A stretch of DNA of 64,000 nucleotides, taken from the NCBI RefSeq assembly GCF_052324685.1, contig NW_027506906.1, positions 1,177,845 to 1,241,844 on the forward strand. The letters are read 5' to 3'. The notes beneath the pieces were generated by a model. The model saw only the letters and a program-made list of their open reading frames with translations. It searched no databases and was not told where the DNA came from. This document shows, one piece after another, positions 39,996 to 50,899 of the stretch (its first letter is position 1; each line of letters starts with the position of its first letter). This DNA is from Brachyhypopomus gauderio. Taxonomy: Eukaryota; Chordata; Actinopteri; Gymnotiformes; Hypopomidae. A program made the translations under genes and the position numbers.

Positions 39996-41759
39996 ATGCA
40001 GAGAAGGTTCACCACTCAACAGGCACTGGAACTGATCCTGAGCAACACCAACCCTTGTGACTCAGATGGAGAAGACATAGTCCTTCAACTGGATTCGGAC
40101 TCTGAGCTGTCTTCAGGTTAGATTTCTCAAACTACCTATTTTCATTTCCTGACTATATATTTTTAGTCTGTTTCTCTTATTTAGAACCAAACAAAAAGTT
40201 AATTTGAAATTATTTATCTTGCAGATGAGGAGACTCCTTCTCTACCCAAAAAGAGAACTCGGTTGGGGAGTGAGCCAACAGAGCCAACTGAGCCAACAGA
40301 GACCGCGAAAGATGGCACAGTGTAGCGTGAAGAACAACTGGGGAAACGTCTCCATTTCACCCCCATAGAACCATATGCTACAGATGGAGAGCCAAGTGCT
40401 AAGGCCAGACGAAGTATCCGGAGTCGCCTTCAGAGCTTCCTCTGTTTTATCACCCTTGACATGCTTCATAGCATTCAAGAATGGACTACACAACATGCAC
40501 GTCACACGGAGCAGGTAGATTGGTTCATGGATCTCCCGGAACTAATGGCATTTATTTCAGTCATTATCTTGCGGGGGGTGACCAAAGTTCCATCACTACG
40601 TGGCAGCTGGTCAGCAAACCTGGCAAACCCAAGGATCATTGCAATTATGGCCCGAAACCGCTTCCAAGACATCATGCGACACCTACGCTTTGATGACATG
40701 TTCACACGCAGTGAGCGAGTGGAGACTGATAAGTTTGCTGCGATCTCCAATGTGTGGGGATCGTTTGTCACCAACTGCATCGCATCCTACAACCCTGGTC
40801 GACACGTCACTGTTGATGAGCAGCTTTTCCCGTCAAAGACTCGCTGCTGTTTCCTGCAATACATTGCATCAAAACCAGATAAGTTTGGTATCAAGTTTTG
40901 GGTGGCTTGCGACTTGAAATCAAAGTACATCTGTAATGTCCTCCCATATCTTGGCAAGGACCCCAGTCGTCCCACCGGCGAGAGACTGTCCGAGACAGTT
41001 GTGATGAGACTGATGGAACCATTCATCGACAAGGGCAGAACTGTAACAACGGACAATTTCTTTACCTCGCTGTCACTTGCACGATGACTGCTTAGCCGGA
41101 AAACAACAATCCTCGGCACAGTCAACAAGAGTCGCAGGGAACTTCCTCAATCCGCAAGACAGCTGGACCGCACTGAATACACCACTCAGGTGTTTTCAAC
41201 CACTGGTGCCACGCTGACAGTGTATGCACCCAAACGGAAGAAGGCTGTCTACATTCTCAGCAGCATGCACAGCGTGGTTGAGACTGAGGATACGACCAAA
41301 AGGAAGCCAAACACAGTCAGACAATACAACACCACAAAGTGTGGTGTGGATGTGATGGACCAAATGGTGCGGGAGTACAGTGTGCGTGCAGGAACACGGA
41401 GATGGCCAGTCGCCGTCTTCCATAACATGATCGACATGGCAGCACTGAATGCACATGTGCTGTATCAGGCATGCAAGGGGGTGCAGGAGAGACGGGTGGA
41501 CTTCCTGGTAGAGCTTGCCAAAGAGTTGAGTGACTCTCATGTGAGTGAGAAGAAGGCACACAAGGAGAAACTGCTTCGGCAACAGCCTTCTACACCCAGT
41601 CCTGGCAAAAGAGGGAAGTGTCAGGTCAAACATTGATGCACAAACAATTGTGCATCTGTGAGATGTGTTGACTGCTACAGATACACGTGTGGCAAATGTA
41701 CCAAGGAGATACCCTGGCAGTGCCAGGCATGTTCTGACAGACTGCTGAGTGACTGCTGA
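39996..41759 (+). pseudogene. piggyBac (PGBD-like) transposase with three in-frame stops
   Basis: Exon 1 is 39996-40116, the intron 40117-40224 (GT-AG), and exon 2 runs to TGA at 41757-41759. Recognisable parts are the acidic N-terminus, the core with LRFDD (about 40690), VTVDEQLFPSKTRC (about 40810) and TTDNFFTS (about 41050), whose Asp residues are the expected catalytic ones, GVDVMDQM (about 41345), and a C-terminal Cys-rich zinc region (CVDCYRYTCGKC, CQAC). The whole frame is kept, yet stops lie at 40323 (TAG), 41085 (TGA) and 41634 (TGA). This suggests a fairly recent loss of function. A likely right end (CTTCTAGTG followed by TTAA) lies at 42351-42363. The left end was not found. Confidence 0.85.
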
Positions 41760-42614
41760 AATGCCACTGCAATGCAAATGAAAGAAGGACATGCCACTCA
41801 CACATGCCACTCACACACACACCCATGCACAATGCAGCCTATTGTAAATATGTGTGGAATTGTTTTATTCATTGTATTTTTTTATCATTTTTATAGCAGT
41901 AATAAAAAGCATGGAAACATAACAGTTGTTCTTTTGTATATCTCTCTTGCTGAAATTTCAGTCTTCTTGAGTTGGACACAAATGCTTCTGGTCATTTCTC
42001 ACAGTTCCTGGCTGTAAAATTTCTAATTCTCTATTTCTCTATTCTCTAATTCTCTATATTAAAAAATAATTCATTGTTTGTGCTTTGTTGCTCAGATAAA
42101 ACTAAATATACAATATATATAACCTTTAAATTATAAAATACAATAAACTAAATGGCCAAACTCAATGAAAAACAACAATTAGTTGTGAGCTGAAGCATGC
42201 CCCCTCCTGTGGTGCACCAATAATGGCCTTATTTACAAAACAAAAGTGCCTGCTTACAGCTGATAATAGGGTGTTAGCTAAAATCCTTCAGCTCTCTCGA
42301 CCCTTCTCTGGGTTCCAATGGTAGAAGTGTTGAAAGACCCTTCTCTGGGACTTCTAGTGTTAACCCTAGCATAAAATAACCTAATCACTCTGAGTCGCTA
42401 TAAAAAACTGCGAACACCCAGACATTATTGGTGGTTCTGAGTCTTTGTCCTCCACCACTTGATCCTCTTCGCTAGAGTCCTCTTCGTCCTTGCTTTTGTT
42501 CTCGTTATCTTGTTAGCGTCATTCTGATCTATCTTCTCTAAGCCCTCTTCATCTGGCAGGACCTCTTTATTCTCATCACTGCTCTCATCGAAGGAGATCT
42601 GCCTCTTGGCTGAG
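41760..42614. other. piggyBac 3' region and spacer
   Basis: CA-rich tail, then AT-rich DNA with short TTCTCTA repeats (42020-42055). CCCTTCTCTGGGACTTCTAG before TTAA at 42360-42363 looks like a piggyBac terminal repeat. A minus-strand charged tail (42676-42425, Asp/Glu/Lys-rich) continues the Crypton-like gene in another frame. Confidence 0.4.
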
Positions 42615-42950
42615 CTAGGGTCCTTCGATTTTCCATGTTGTGGTTGTTCGGGGCCTTGTGGACTCTTGCCCAACACCTTGGACTGGAGGTCTCAGATCTG
42701 CAGCCTCGGACACACTGCTCAGAGGCATGTAGAACTTACTCGAGACGTTTTTGGAATGGCACATAGCCCTCTGGATTTTTGCTTGGTCGTTAGCTGGGAA
42801 GTTTTTGATCTGAAACATAGCATTAGCATAATTAGCATTAGCATAGTTTGCATTAGCATAGTTAGCATTAGCATAATTAACATTTTATGCGTAATACGTG
42901 GCACACCATTGCTGTACGGAATGCACGGAAACTGTGCCATCCACCAAATC

Positions 42951-43707
42951 TGTAACGCGGGAGTACAGGAAAGTACCCACCGCGTATAGTGAGTGAGAAT
43001 AGGAGGACCCAAGTGCCGTCTAACACCACACCAGCGTATGTAAAAACAAAACACAAGAAAGTAATCACGCTGAACCAAACAAACAAAACAAACGCGGAAA
43101 ACTCGACGCGTGAAAGGGGAAACAAAATAAACCGTGATAGCACGGTAAAAACAATGAAACAAAACGAACGCGGAAAAACTCAACGCGTGACAAAACAAGA
43201 GCTCACCCGTAAGGAGACGCGAGAAAATTAAATAAATAAAACAAACGTAACAGAAATAGCGCGGATGAAAGCGACGCGAAAACGAAACTGAAAATGCCAG
43301 TGAAGGAAGCTGGCCAGCAGGCAGAAAACGCCGCAAACAAAACAAAACCCTTCACAAAAACAAAGACAAATAAATGACAGGAAGAGAAATAGGCTTGTGA
43401 AAACTTGAGGAAGGTCAGGGAGCGACGCAGGAGAGAAATCTCGAAGGAGAGCAGGAGACAAACAAAGATAGAGAGAGAGGTGATGAGACACCTTGTAACT
43501 CGTGAGAGTAAACAACTGAGACCGAGGATACCGGCTGAAAGCGCATGGAAACCACAACGAATCAGCAATGATCCGTTTCCAAAAGCTTTCTTAAGAAGCC
43601 TTAGAACAGCTGAAACGAATCATTGCTGATTACGTGCAGCAAGTCTAGGACTGGCTCGGGTGCCCCCCCTGGTGGTAGAGGGAGTGGCAGCCGAGTCAGC
43701 CCTGACA
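42951..43707 (-). repeat. 3' LTR of the chromovirus
   Basis: Begins TGTAACGCGGGAG and ends CAGCCCTGACA on the plus strand. The pol frame ends about 10 bp inside it. Confidence 0.93.
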
Positions 43708-46700
43708 GAGCCCCCCCCCTCTAGGCCCGAGACCACGCGGGCCCAACGCGACGGCCCTGGCACGGCGGAAATCCCGGATCAAGGACCTGTCAACGACGCG
43801 AGAGGCGGGGACCCAGGAGCGCTCCTCGGGGCCGTAACCCATCCAGTCAACCAGGTACTGGTCCCGACCCCGAACACGGCGGTGGTCCAACAACCGGTTG
43901 ACCGTGTACACAGGACCGCCGTCGACCATGCGGGGAGCCGGCGGGGCAGGAGCACGGGGCATGTTACATAGAACAGGACGGAGACGCGAAACGTGAAACA
44001 CCGGGTGGACCCTCATAGAGGGCGGGAGCACCAACCGGTAAGCGACCGGGTTGATGCGCCTGTCCACCTTGAAGGGACCCAGGTAGCGAGGAGCCAGCTT
44101 CTTGGTCCTGCCGCGGACAGGCAGGTCCTTAGCGGACAACCAAACGCGCTGACCCGGGCGAAACGACAGGGCAGGAAGCCGGTGCCTATCGGCGCTCCGA
44201 CAGTAGCCGGAGGAGGCAGACATTAAGGCCTTACGGGCCCTACGCCAGGCCAACCTACATCGCCGCACCATCGCCCGGGCACCCGGAACGGCCGCCTCCT
44301 CCTCCTGGTTAGTGAACATAGGAGGGGCGTACCCGTAGAGGCATTCAAAGGGGGACATCCTGAGGGCCGAGTGCCACAAGGTGTTATGGGCATACTCGGC
44401 CCACAGAAGCTGGTCAGACCAGGAGGAGGGGTTCGAGGAAGCCAGACACCGAAGCGTCTGCTCGAGGTCTTGGTTGGTGCGCTCCGTCTGACCATTGGTC
44501 TGGGGGTGATACCCAGAGGACAAACTAGCCCTGGCCCCCAAGAGCTTCAGGAAAGAACCCCAAAAACGACTGGTGAATTGGGGCCCCCTGTCGGACACCA
44601 CGTCGGCAGGAAAGCCGTGGTGCCGGACTATGTTGTGCAGGAAGAGAGACGCTGTCTCGCGGGCAGAGGGAAGCCGAGGTAAGGCCAGGAACCTGGCGGT
44701 TTTAGAAAACCGGTCCACGATGACCAGAATAGTGGTGTTACCCCGAGAGGGAGGCAACCCGGTAACAAAGTCTAAGGCCACGTGCGTCCAAGGTCTTGAC
44801 GGTATGGGCAAAGGGCGTAACAGACCGGCGGGTTTGGTATGGGTCACCTTATTTCTGGTGCACGTTTCGCAGGCGGTGACGAAATGAGTCACCTCTTGGT
44901 CCATCCCGGGCCACCAGAACCTACCCTGGATGAGTTTCAGAGTACGCCGTGACCCGGGATGAGCAGCGAAGGGTGAAGCGTGACCCCACTCCATAACCTT
45001 CTTGCGTAACCTAGGGTGGACGTAGAGACGGTCGGAGGGACCACCCCCAGGCCCTGGGTCACTGGTAAGAGCCTGTTTAACCTCTGTTTCTATGGCCCAC
45101 TGCAGGGGTGCCACAATTTTGGAGGCGGGCAGCACGGTGCTGGGCTCAGAGGTGTGAGGAGGCGACTCCCACTGACGGGACAGAGCATCAGGCTTGGCGT
45201 TTTTTGTGCCCGGACGATAGGAGAGCGTGAAATCAAAACGCCCGAAAAACAAGGACCACCTGGCTTGTCTGGGATTCAGACGCTTGGCCTGCTGGAGGTA
45301 GGCCAGGTTCTTATGGTCGGTCCAGACCAGGAAAGGGTGCTTAGCCCCCTCCAACCAGTGTCTCCATTCTTCTAGGGCTAATTTAACGGCCAAAAGTTCC
45401 TTGTCCCCTACATCGTAATTGCGTTCAGCGGGGGACATGCGATGGGAATAATACGCACACGGATGGAGCTTAGGAGGGGACCCGGTTCTCTGGGAGAGAA
45501 CGGCGCCTATCCCATAGTCTGAGGCATCGACCTCTACAACAAACGGTAGGTCGGGATCCGGCATGCGCAACACAGGTTCGGAAGTGAACCGTTTTTTGAG
45601 GTCGTCGAAAGCCTGCTGAGCTTCAGGAGTCCAGACAAAAGGACCGGGGCTCTTCTTGGTGAGGGTGATCAGAGGAGCCGCAAGGGTGCTAAAGGCCTTA
45701 ATGAAACGACGGTAGAAATTGGCGAATCCTAAAAAACGCTGCACCAGGCGGAGTGAGGTAGGAGTGGGCCAATGAGCAACGGCCCGGACCTTAGAGGGGT
45801 CCATGGCCAGGGTGTTTTGGGCGATACGGTAGCCTAGAAAGCCTATTTCCTGTACATAAAATAACGACTTTTCTAGTTTGATGTATAAGTGGTTCTCGAG
45901 GAGTAGTTGGAGCACCCGCCGGACGTGTTTTATGTGTTCTGCCTCGGATTTGCTGTAGATGAGAATATCATCTAAATAAACGAAGACATATCTGTCCAGA
46001 GCCTCCCTCAGGACTTCGTTAATGAAGCGCTGGAACACGGCCGGGGCGTTCATTAAACCAAAGGGCATGACAAGATACTCATAGTGGCCAGAGGGCGTGA
46101 TAAACGCAGTCTTCCACTCGTCACCCTCCCTTACCCTGACTAAATTGTAGGCACTCCTCAGGTCGAGCTTACTAAAGATAGTGGCCTGCTGGAGGGCCTC
46201 AAAGGCGGTAGCCATGAGGGGTAATGGGTGACGATCCTTGACTGTGACCTTGTTAAGCCCCCGGTAGTCGATACATGGTCTGAGTCCCCCATCTTTCTTT
46301 CCCACAAAGAAAAAACCTGCACCAGCAGGAGAGGTGGATGGCCGGATAAACCCGGCTGCCAGGGCTTCCCGTATGTATGTCTCCATGGCCTTACGTTCGG
46401 GTACGGCCAGAGAGAAGAGACGGCCCCTAGGGGGACTAGTACCTGGCAGTAACTCTATGGCCATGTCGTGAGCCCTATGCGGAGGAAGGAAGCCTGCCTT
46501 CTTTTTGCTGAATACCTCTCTGAGGTCGTGGTAAACAGCAAGGACCGGAGTAAGATCGACCGGGTCAGGTGTATGACCGGTAGTGGTTTCGGGACCTAAG
46601 CATGTGTCCTTGCAGATGGCTCCCCAACTACGGACAGAACGGGAAAGCCAATCCACCTCTGGGTTGTGGCGTTGGAGCCAAGGAAAATTCAAAATAAGAC

Positions 46701-46998
46701 GCATCTGGGGTGCGCTAATAACATAGAGGGTGAGCTGTTCACGGTGGCCCCCAATACTCATGTCTAGCGGGATGGTCTGCTTAATGACTTCGCCTGAAGT
46801 CAAGGCACGTCCATCAACGGCCACTACAGACACTTTCTCCAAGTCGACAAGTGGAACCCCCAGTTCTTTGGCCAATGTAACGTCAATGAAATTGGCAGCA
46901 GCGCCTGAATCGATAAACGCCAAGAGGTGTTTCCCTTCAGTCCCTCGCCAGGTAAGTGAAACGTGTACGAATAAGCCGTTGCTAGGAGGGTTTGAGAC
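43696..46998 (-). CDS. pol: Chromovirus Pol polyprotein
   Basis: One open frame runs to the stop at 43696-43698. It has no ATG start: the frame is open upstream past the end of gag and lies in the -1 frame relative to it, so it should be made by frameshifting. The order is an aspartic protease ([11 protein letters not shown]), reverse transcriptase (catalytic YLDD codons at 45978-45967), RNase H ([15 protein letters not shown]), an integrase HHCC module (CETCTRNK), the catalytic core ([30 protein letters not shown]) and a chromodomain ([15 protein letters not shown]). No stop or frameshift was seen, so the protein could be active. The chromodomain is thought to steer integration to methylated histones. 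Confidence 0.92.
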   Translation of the reverse strand, partial: VSNPPSNGLFVHVSLTWRGTEGKHLLAFIDSGAAANFIDVTLAKELGVPLVDLEKVSVVAVDGRALTSGEVIKQTIPLDMSIGGHREQLTLYVISAPQMRLILNFPWLQRHNPEVDWLSRSVRSWGAICKDTCLGPETTTGHTPDPVDLTPVLAVYHDLREVFSKKKAGFLPPHRAHDMAIELLPGTSPPRGRLFSLAVPERKAMETYIREALAAGFIRPSTSPAGAGFFFVGKKDGGLRPCIDYRGLNKVTVKDRHPLPLMATAFEALQQATIFSKLDLRSAYNLVRVREGDEWKTAFITPSGHYEYLVMPFGLMNAPAVFQRFINEVLREALDRYVFVYLDDILIYSKSEAEHIKHVRRVLQLLLENHLYIKLEKSLFYVQEIGFLGYRIAQNTLAMDPSKVRAVAHWPTPTSLRLVQRFLGFANFYRRFIKAFSTLAAPLITLTKKSPGPFVWTPEAQQAFDDLKKRFTSEPVLRMPDPDLPFVVEVDASDYGIGAVLSQRTGSPPKLHPCAYYSHRMSPAERNYDVGDKELLAVKLALEEWRHWLEGAKHPFLVWTDHKNLAYLQQAKRLNPRQARWSLFFGRFDFTLSYRPGTKNAKPDALSRQWESPPHTSEPSTVLPASKIVAPLQWAIETEVKQALTSDPGPGGGPSDRLYVHPRLRKKVMEWGHASPFAAHPGSRRTLKLIQGRFWWPGMDQEVTHFVTACETCTRNKVTHTKPAGLLRPLPIPSRPWTHVALDFVTGLPPSRGNTTILVIVDRFSKTARFLALPRLPSARETASLFLHNIVRHHGFPADVVSDRGPQFTSRFWGSFLKLLGARASLSSGYHPQTNGQTERTNQDLEQTLRCLASSNPSSWSDQLLWAEYAHNTLWHSALRMSPFECLYGYAPPMFTNQEEEAAVPGARAMVRRCRLAWRRARKALMSASSGYCRSADRHRLPALSFRPGQRVWLSAKDLPVRGRTKKLAPRYLGPFKVDRRINPVAYRLVLPPSMRVHPVFHVSRLRPVLCNMPRAPAPPAPRMVDGGPVYTVNRLLDHRRVRGRDQYLVDWMGYGPEERSWVPASRVVDRSLIRDFRRARAVALGPRGLGPRGGGLCQG
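43708..43723 (-). promoter_or_regulatory. Polypurine tract of the chromovirus
   Basis: On the minus strand TAGAGGGGGGGGGCTC directly precedes the 3' LTR. It is the expected primer for plus-strand DNA synthesis and also encodes the last glycines of pol. Confidence 0.75.
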
Positions 46999-47021
46999 AG
47001 GGCCCGCCGGTACCTCCTCTG

Positions 47022-47975
47022 TTACTGGCGGACCGCTCCTTTTCCCTGCAGCTCGGGGCAGTTTTGGCGTTGATGCCCTTTACTACCGCAATACAAACAC
47101 CTACCCTCTTGAAGGCGTGCCTGTCTTTCTTGCCGAGATAGACGTGTGTGCGCTAACTGCATAGGTTGTGGCTCACTGTCGGCCTCACATGACTCTACGG
47201 TGCGCGTGGAGTCAGGCTTAGGTGTAAGTGCCTGGTGTTGCGATCGTCTAGCGTGTCTGCGTTCACGGTAACGGTTGTCAAGACGCACAGTATAAGCGAT
47301 CAACGCATCCAGCTCAGTAGGGGGATCACGAAGCGCCAGCTCGTCTTTGAGCTCTTCAGACAACCCCTCCTGAAAGATTGCTGTGAGGGCGTTGGCGCTC
47401 CATCCACTCTCTGAGGCCAGCGTCCTGAACGCCAGAGAATAGTCTGCCACAGACATTTTACCCTGTCTTAGGCGCAGGAGACGAGACCCAACCACACCCC
47501 CTGAGGACGGATGATAGAACGCGCTTTTCATGGCCGCTGCAAATCGCTCGTACGTGGTGCACACTTCTGCTTGTGCTTCCCATAGTGGGGTAGCCCAAGC
47601 CAGAGCTCTTTCGGTTAGCAGTGCTACCATGTAGGCTACCTTGGCACGCTCAGAGGGAAACCTAGAGGGCTGTTGTTCAAATAGCAATGAACATTGCAGT
47701 AAAAACCCTCTACACCCCTCAGGATCCCCTGAGTAGCGGGGTGGACACGGGAGAACGGGTTCAAGGCGTGGAGCTGAAACAGGGAGATCGACAGGTGCAG
47801 CGGGAGGTGTAGGTGAGGCTGCAGCAGAACCAGCTAGAGCCTGTAAGGCGACAGTGACCCCATTAAGCTGCTCCATAATCTGTCGCAGTGCCTGCTCGTG
47901 GCTGCCAAGCAACTGCCCTTGGCTAGTGAGAGCAGCTCTTAACTCTGCTGCCTCATGATTACCGGCTGGGTCCAT
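47022..47975 (-). CDS. gag: Chromovirus Gag
   Basis: The start is ATG at 47975-47973 ([12 protein letters not shown]), 19 bases past the 5' LTR; the longer open frame begins inside the LTR and is less likely. It encodes 317 residues. An Ala/Pro-rich N-terminus is followed by a retrotransposon gag domain ([20 protein letters not shown]) and a CCHC zinc knuckle ([15 protein letters not shown]) near the end. Gag forms the particle and binds the RNA. The stop TAA is at 47024-47022. Confidence 0.9.
   Translation of the reverse strand: MDPAGNHEAAELRAALTSQGQLLGSHEQALRQIMEQLNGVTVALQALAGSAAASPTPPAAPVDLPVSAPRLEPVLPCPPRYSGDPEGCRGFLLQCSLLFEQQPSRFPSERAKVAYMVALLTERALAWATPLWEAQAEVCTTYERFAAAMKSAFYHPSSGGVVGSRLLRLRQGKMSVADYSLAFRTLASESGWSANALTAIFQEGLSEELKDELALRDPPTELDALIAYTVRLDNRYRERRHARRSQHQALTPKPDSTRTVESCEADSEPQPMQLAHTRLSRQERQARLQEGRCLYCGSKGHQRQNCPELQGKGAVRQ
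47040..47046 (-). promoter_or_regulatory. -1 ribosomal frameshift heptamer (GGGAAAA)
   Basis: On the minus strand, read in the gag frame as caG GGA AAA, the heptamer fits X XXY YYZ. It lies 15 bases before the gag stop. The pol frame is -1 to gag and open here. A downstream stem was not modelled. Confidence 0.7.
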
Positions 47976-47981
47976 AGTACG

Positions 47982-47992
47982 GCTGATTCGTT
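47982..47992 (-). promoter_or_regulatory. Self-priming primer-binding site
   Basis: Directly after the 5' LTR there is no TGG-type tRNA primer site. Instead AACGAATCAGC on the minus strand is the exact complement of 11 bases inside the LTR (GCTGATTCGTT at 48609-48599). This is the arrangement of Tf1/sushi elements, in which the first 11 bases of the RNA fold back as primer. It predicts the transcript start at about 48609. Confidence 0.6.
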
Positions 47993-47993
47993 C

Positions 47994-48750
47994 TGTAACG
48001 CGGGAGTACAGGAAAGTACCCACCGCGTATAGTGAGTGAGAATAGGAGGACCCAAGTGCCGTCTAACACCACACCAGCGTATGTAAAAACAAAACACAAG
48101 AAAGTAATCACGCTGAACCAAACAAACAAAACAAACGCGGAAAACTCGACGCGTGAAAGGGGAAACAAAATAAACCGTGATAGCACGGTAAAAACAATGA
48201 AACAAAACGAACGCGGAAAAACTCAACGCGTGACAAAACAAGAGCTCACCCGTAAGGAGACGCGAGAAAATTAAATAAATAAAACAAACGTAACAGAAAT
48301 AGCGCGGATGAAAGCGACGCGAAAACGAAACTGAAAATGCCAGTGAAGGAAGCTGGCCAGCAGGCAGAAAACGCCGCAAACAAAACAAAACCCTTCACAA
48401 AAACAAAGACAAATAAATGACAGGAAGAGAAATAGGCTTGTGAAAACTTGAGGAAGGTCAGGGAGCGACACAGGAGAGAAATCTCGAAGGAGAGCAGGAG
48501 ACAAACAAAGATAGAGAGAGAGGTGATGAGACACCTTGTAACTCGTGAGAGTAAACAACTGAGACCGAGGATACCGGCTGAAAGCGCATGGAAACCACAA
48601 CGAATCAGCAATGATCCGTTTCCAAAAGCTTTCTTAAGAAGCCTTAGAACAGCTGAAACGAATCATTGCTGATTACGTGCAGCAAGTCTAGGACTGGCTC
48701 GGGTGCCCCCCCTGGTGGTAGAGGGAGTGGCAGCCGAGTCAGCCCTGACA
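47994..48750 (-). repeat. 5' LTR of the chromovirus
   Basis: Same length and ends as the 3' LTR. It contains the facing motifs AATCAGCAATGATCC and AACGAATCATTGCTGATT, which can form a hairpin near the predicted transcript start. Confidence 0.93.
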
Positions 48751-49859
48751 AAATCCCATTCTGGTCCAGTCCAGCTGGAAGTGGCTCAGCAATTTCTTGC
48801 ATTGGCCACCCGCCTTATAAAAAAAAAAGTAGGGCGACTGGCCACCATCCAAATGCTTGGAGACCAAGGCAAACCGATTCAGCCACTCGTACACTTCCTT
48901 GGTCACACATATTTGTGCATGACCGTATGTGTGGGCCAATTTGTGGTCAGATACCTGTAAAACATAAAAAGTTAAGGTTTAGAAATACAATCTAATTCTA
49001 GTTGTATTCAAACAGGAGACAGGCATACAAAACACTCACTTCAATGACAAAGTTGTCGCCGTCTACCTCCGCCTCCATGACCTCTTCCACCTTCATATTT
49101 ATTAATACGCCTGACCGGTGTCCTGACCCAAGGATGAGGAACCCAGCCAGCAAACCCATAAATTGGGTCGCGAACTGGAATTCCAGTGTCTTCTCAATTT
49201 GGGCTAAATTGACACACAATTCATACATTAGCATAATTAACATTAACATCATTAGCATTAGCATCATTAGCATTACACTTACTCAGTTTTTTTGGTATGA
49301 TCAGCTTCGCTTCCCTCCGGAACGCACGGATCTCTTCCTTGTTAATGCAATACTCTGAAACACATTATGCATGGGCTCATTAGTATGTGCATGTTAGCTC
49401 CTTAATATACACATTTTGGCTAATTAGCTATTCTGCACATACTGCTGAACCGCTTGCAAATTTTCTGACGGTGGACGATGACATCTCTTCAGATTGCACA
49501 GCCGATGTGAGATCTCCATCTCTGTCCAGGATATGTCAATACTGGACACTTTGGATTCCAGCTTTGGCAGGTAATTTAGATATTTGACAAATTTGCGTAA
49601 ATTTAGTAAAATGTTCCGAATTGTAGTTACCATCAGGCCCTTGGTTTGCAAATGTATCAATTATCTGCAAATACAAAATCAAAGGCATTAATTCATTAAT
49701 ATGCACGTTGGCTCATTAATATGCAGCATTAGCTGATTAGTATGCAAATGCATTACTTACTCTAAAATGCAGCCCCTGTTTTTTTCAAAAAGTCGATTGA
49801 ACCGTTCAATTTATACATCTTGCCAATGTGACTAATGAATTAAAAAATGTGATTTTGGG

Positions 49860-50893
49860 CCATGATTGCATTCTCCCTCTTCCTCCCGGACACTCCAGGA
49901 CATTGCCAGATGTCCGAGATAGCAGCAAATCTGTCATTCTTTACACGTTCTGCACAGGTGTCCTTGTCATCGAAGCGCAAGTACCGCATGATTTCTTTGT
50001 AGCGGTCTCGCGACATCGTGTCCTTGATTGCAGGCACAGCGTATTTCTTAGACCAACAATCGGCCACCACTCCAACCGAACAGAGAATTGCCCGCAGAAA
50101 AAGCACTGCGATGAAAGCCATCAACTCGCTGACAGACAGGTTCCAGCTCTGAGCTGCTCTGTGGGCTTCATGGACCGTGCAGTGTGATTGTCCTCAGCAT
50201 CTCTATGTCGATCAAACACAGAAAGCTCTGCAACCTGCTTGTGATTCTGCGCTGTATAAGTAAAATAAAAATCACATTACTTATATGTAAAAAAATAGGA
50301 AATATAAAATATCTTTTTTTCATCGTTACATCTACAAAAGAGGAAATATAGTTGGCCAAATTCAGTTCAATGCTTTTTCCTATGCACATCCATGATAACA
50401 TTACTTGTATGTAAAAAGAGGTGATATAATATAAATATATTTATAAAATATAACAAAGGAAATGTAGTTAGCCAAATTCAATTCAATGTTTTTTCCTATG
50501 CACTACACTACAAAATGCACTACAGTTTCATCTATACATCTACAAAAGAGGAAATATAGCTGGCAAAATTCACCTCTGTACTTTTCTTGTATACATCTAT
50601 GAAAAGAGTTTTTTACATTACCTTGGCATGCTCTGTAGGTCCTGCGGTCTCACTGAACGTAAAAGTGGTGCTGCCATGTCCAAGACTTCGTACAACATCT
50701 GTCTTTTCCCAAGCGGTTCCATATTTTGCGTTTGTTTGTTGCAGGCTTACTGACATCCTTAGCAACAGAACGCTTCTTTCATGGAGGGGTACGGTTTTCT
50801 TCATCCGATTGTCCACTCGTATCTGTGCCAGTTGAAAGTGCCAGATCGGAGTCTTCAGCACTAAAAGAAAGTTCCTCTCCTCCATCGGAATCA
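49860..50893 (-). pseudogene. Second piggyBac transposase, N-terminal part only
   Basis: The minus-strand acidic start (50893 downward, MTDSDGGEE-like with DTSGQSDEENR) has an in-frame stop after RTPP. It then shifts to the frame with NAKYGTAWEKTDV and reaches a GTAATG donor at about 50627. A second exon, 50190-49880, has LMAFIAVLFLRAI, YKEIMRYLRFDD and RFAAISDIW, matching 40550-40760 of the other copy. The catalytic domain is absent. It is clearly diverged from the 39996 copy, so it is a different lineage. Confidence 0.7.
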
Positions 50894-50899
50894 GTCATC

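Larger units (their letters stand above)
42951..48750 (-). mobile_element. Complete young Ty3/gypsy chromovirus (sushi-like)
   Basis: 5,800 bp with two 757-bp LTRs and a perfect 5-bp TSD AAATC (42946-42950 and 48751-48755). Gag and pol are both open, and a C-terminal chromodomain marks it as a chromovirus. The two LTRs differ at one position that I could see (43428-43432 GACGC against 48469-48475 GACAC), so insertion was recent. The primer-binding site is of the self-priming type. Confidence 0.93.
42615..49664 (-). pseudogene. Crypton-like tyrosine recombinase gene, split by a chromovirus
   Basis: Minus-strand exons with GT-AG borders: 49664-49443, 49354-49283, 49203-49040, 48954-48751 continuing at 42945-42898, and 42809-42615. 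The first exon has RNILLNLRKFVKYL, like the N-terminal core-binding domain of tyrosine recombinases. The third has GSGHRSGVL (first catalytic Arg). The fourth has HTYGHAQICVTKEVYEWL and, beyond the insertion, FRAFRTAMVCH (second Arg region). The last has MCHS...SKFYM, which would supply the His and the nucleophilic Tyr. I infer Crypton from this Arg/His/Arg/Tyr order and from memory of fish Cryptons. The 5.8-kb gypsy sits in exon 4, and the tail is frameshifted. Introns are very short and rich in TAGCAT repeats. Confidence 0.55.

Noticed and set aside
42719-43568. Hydrophobic, phenylalanine-rich open frames in the LTRs (also at 47939-48611)
   Set aside because: They repeat in both LTRs and are chance readings of U3/R sequence; no family match.
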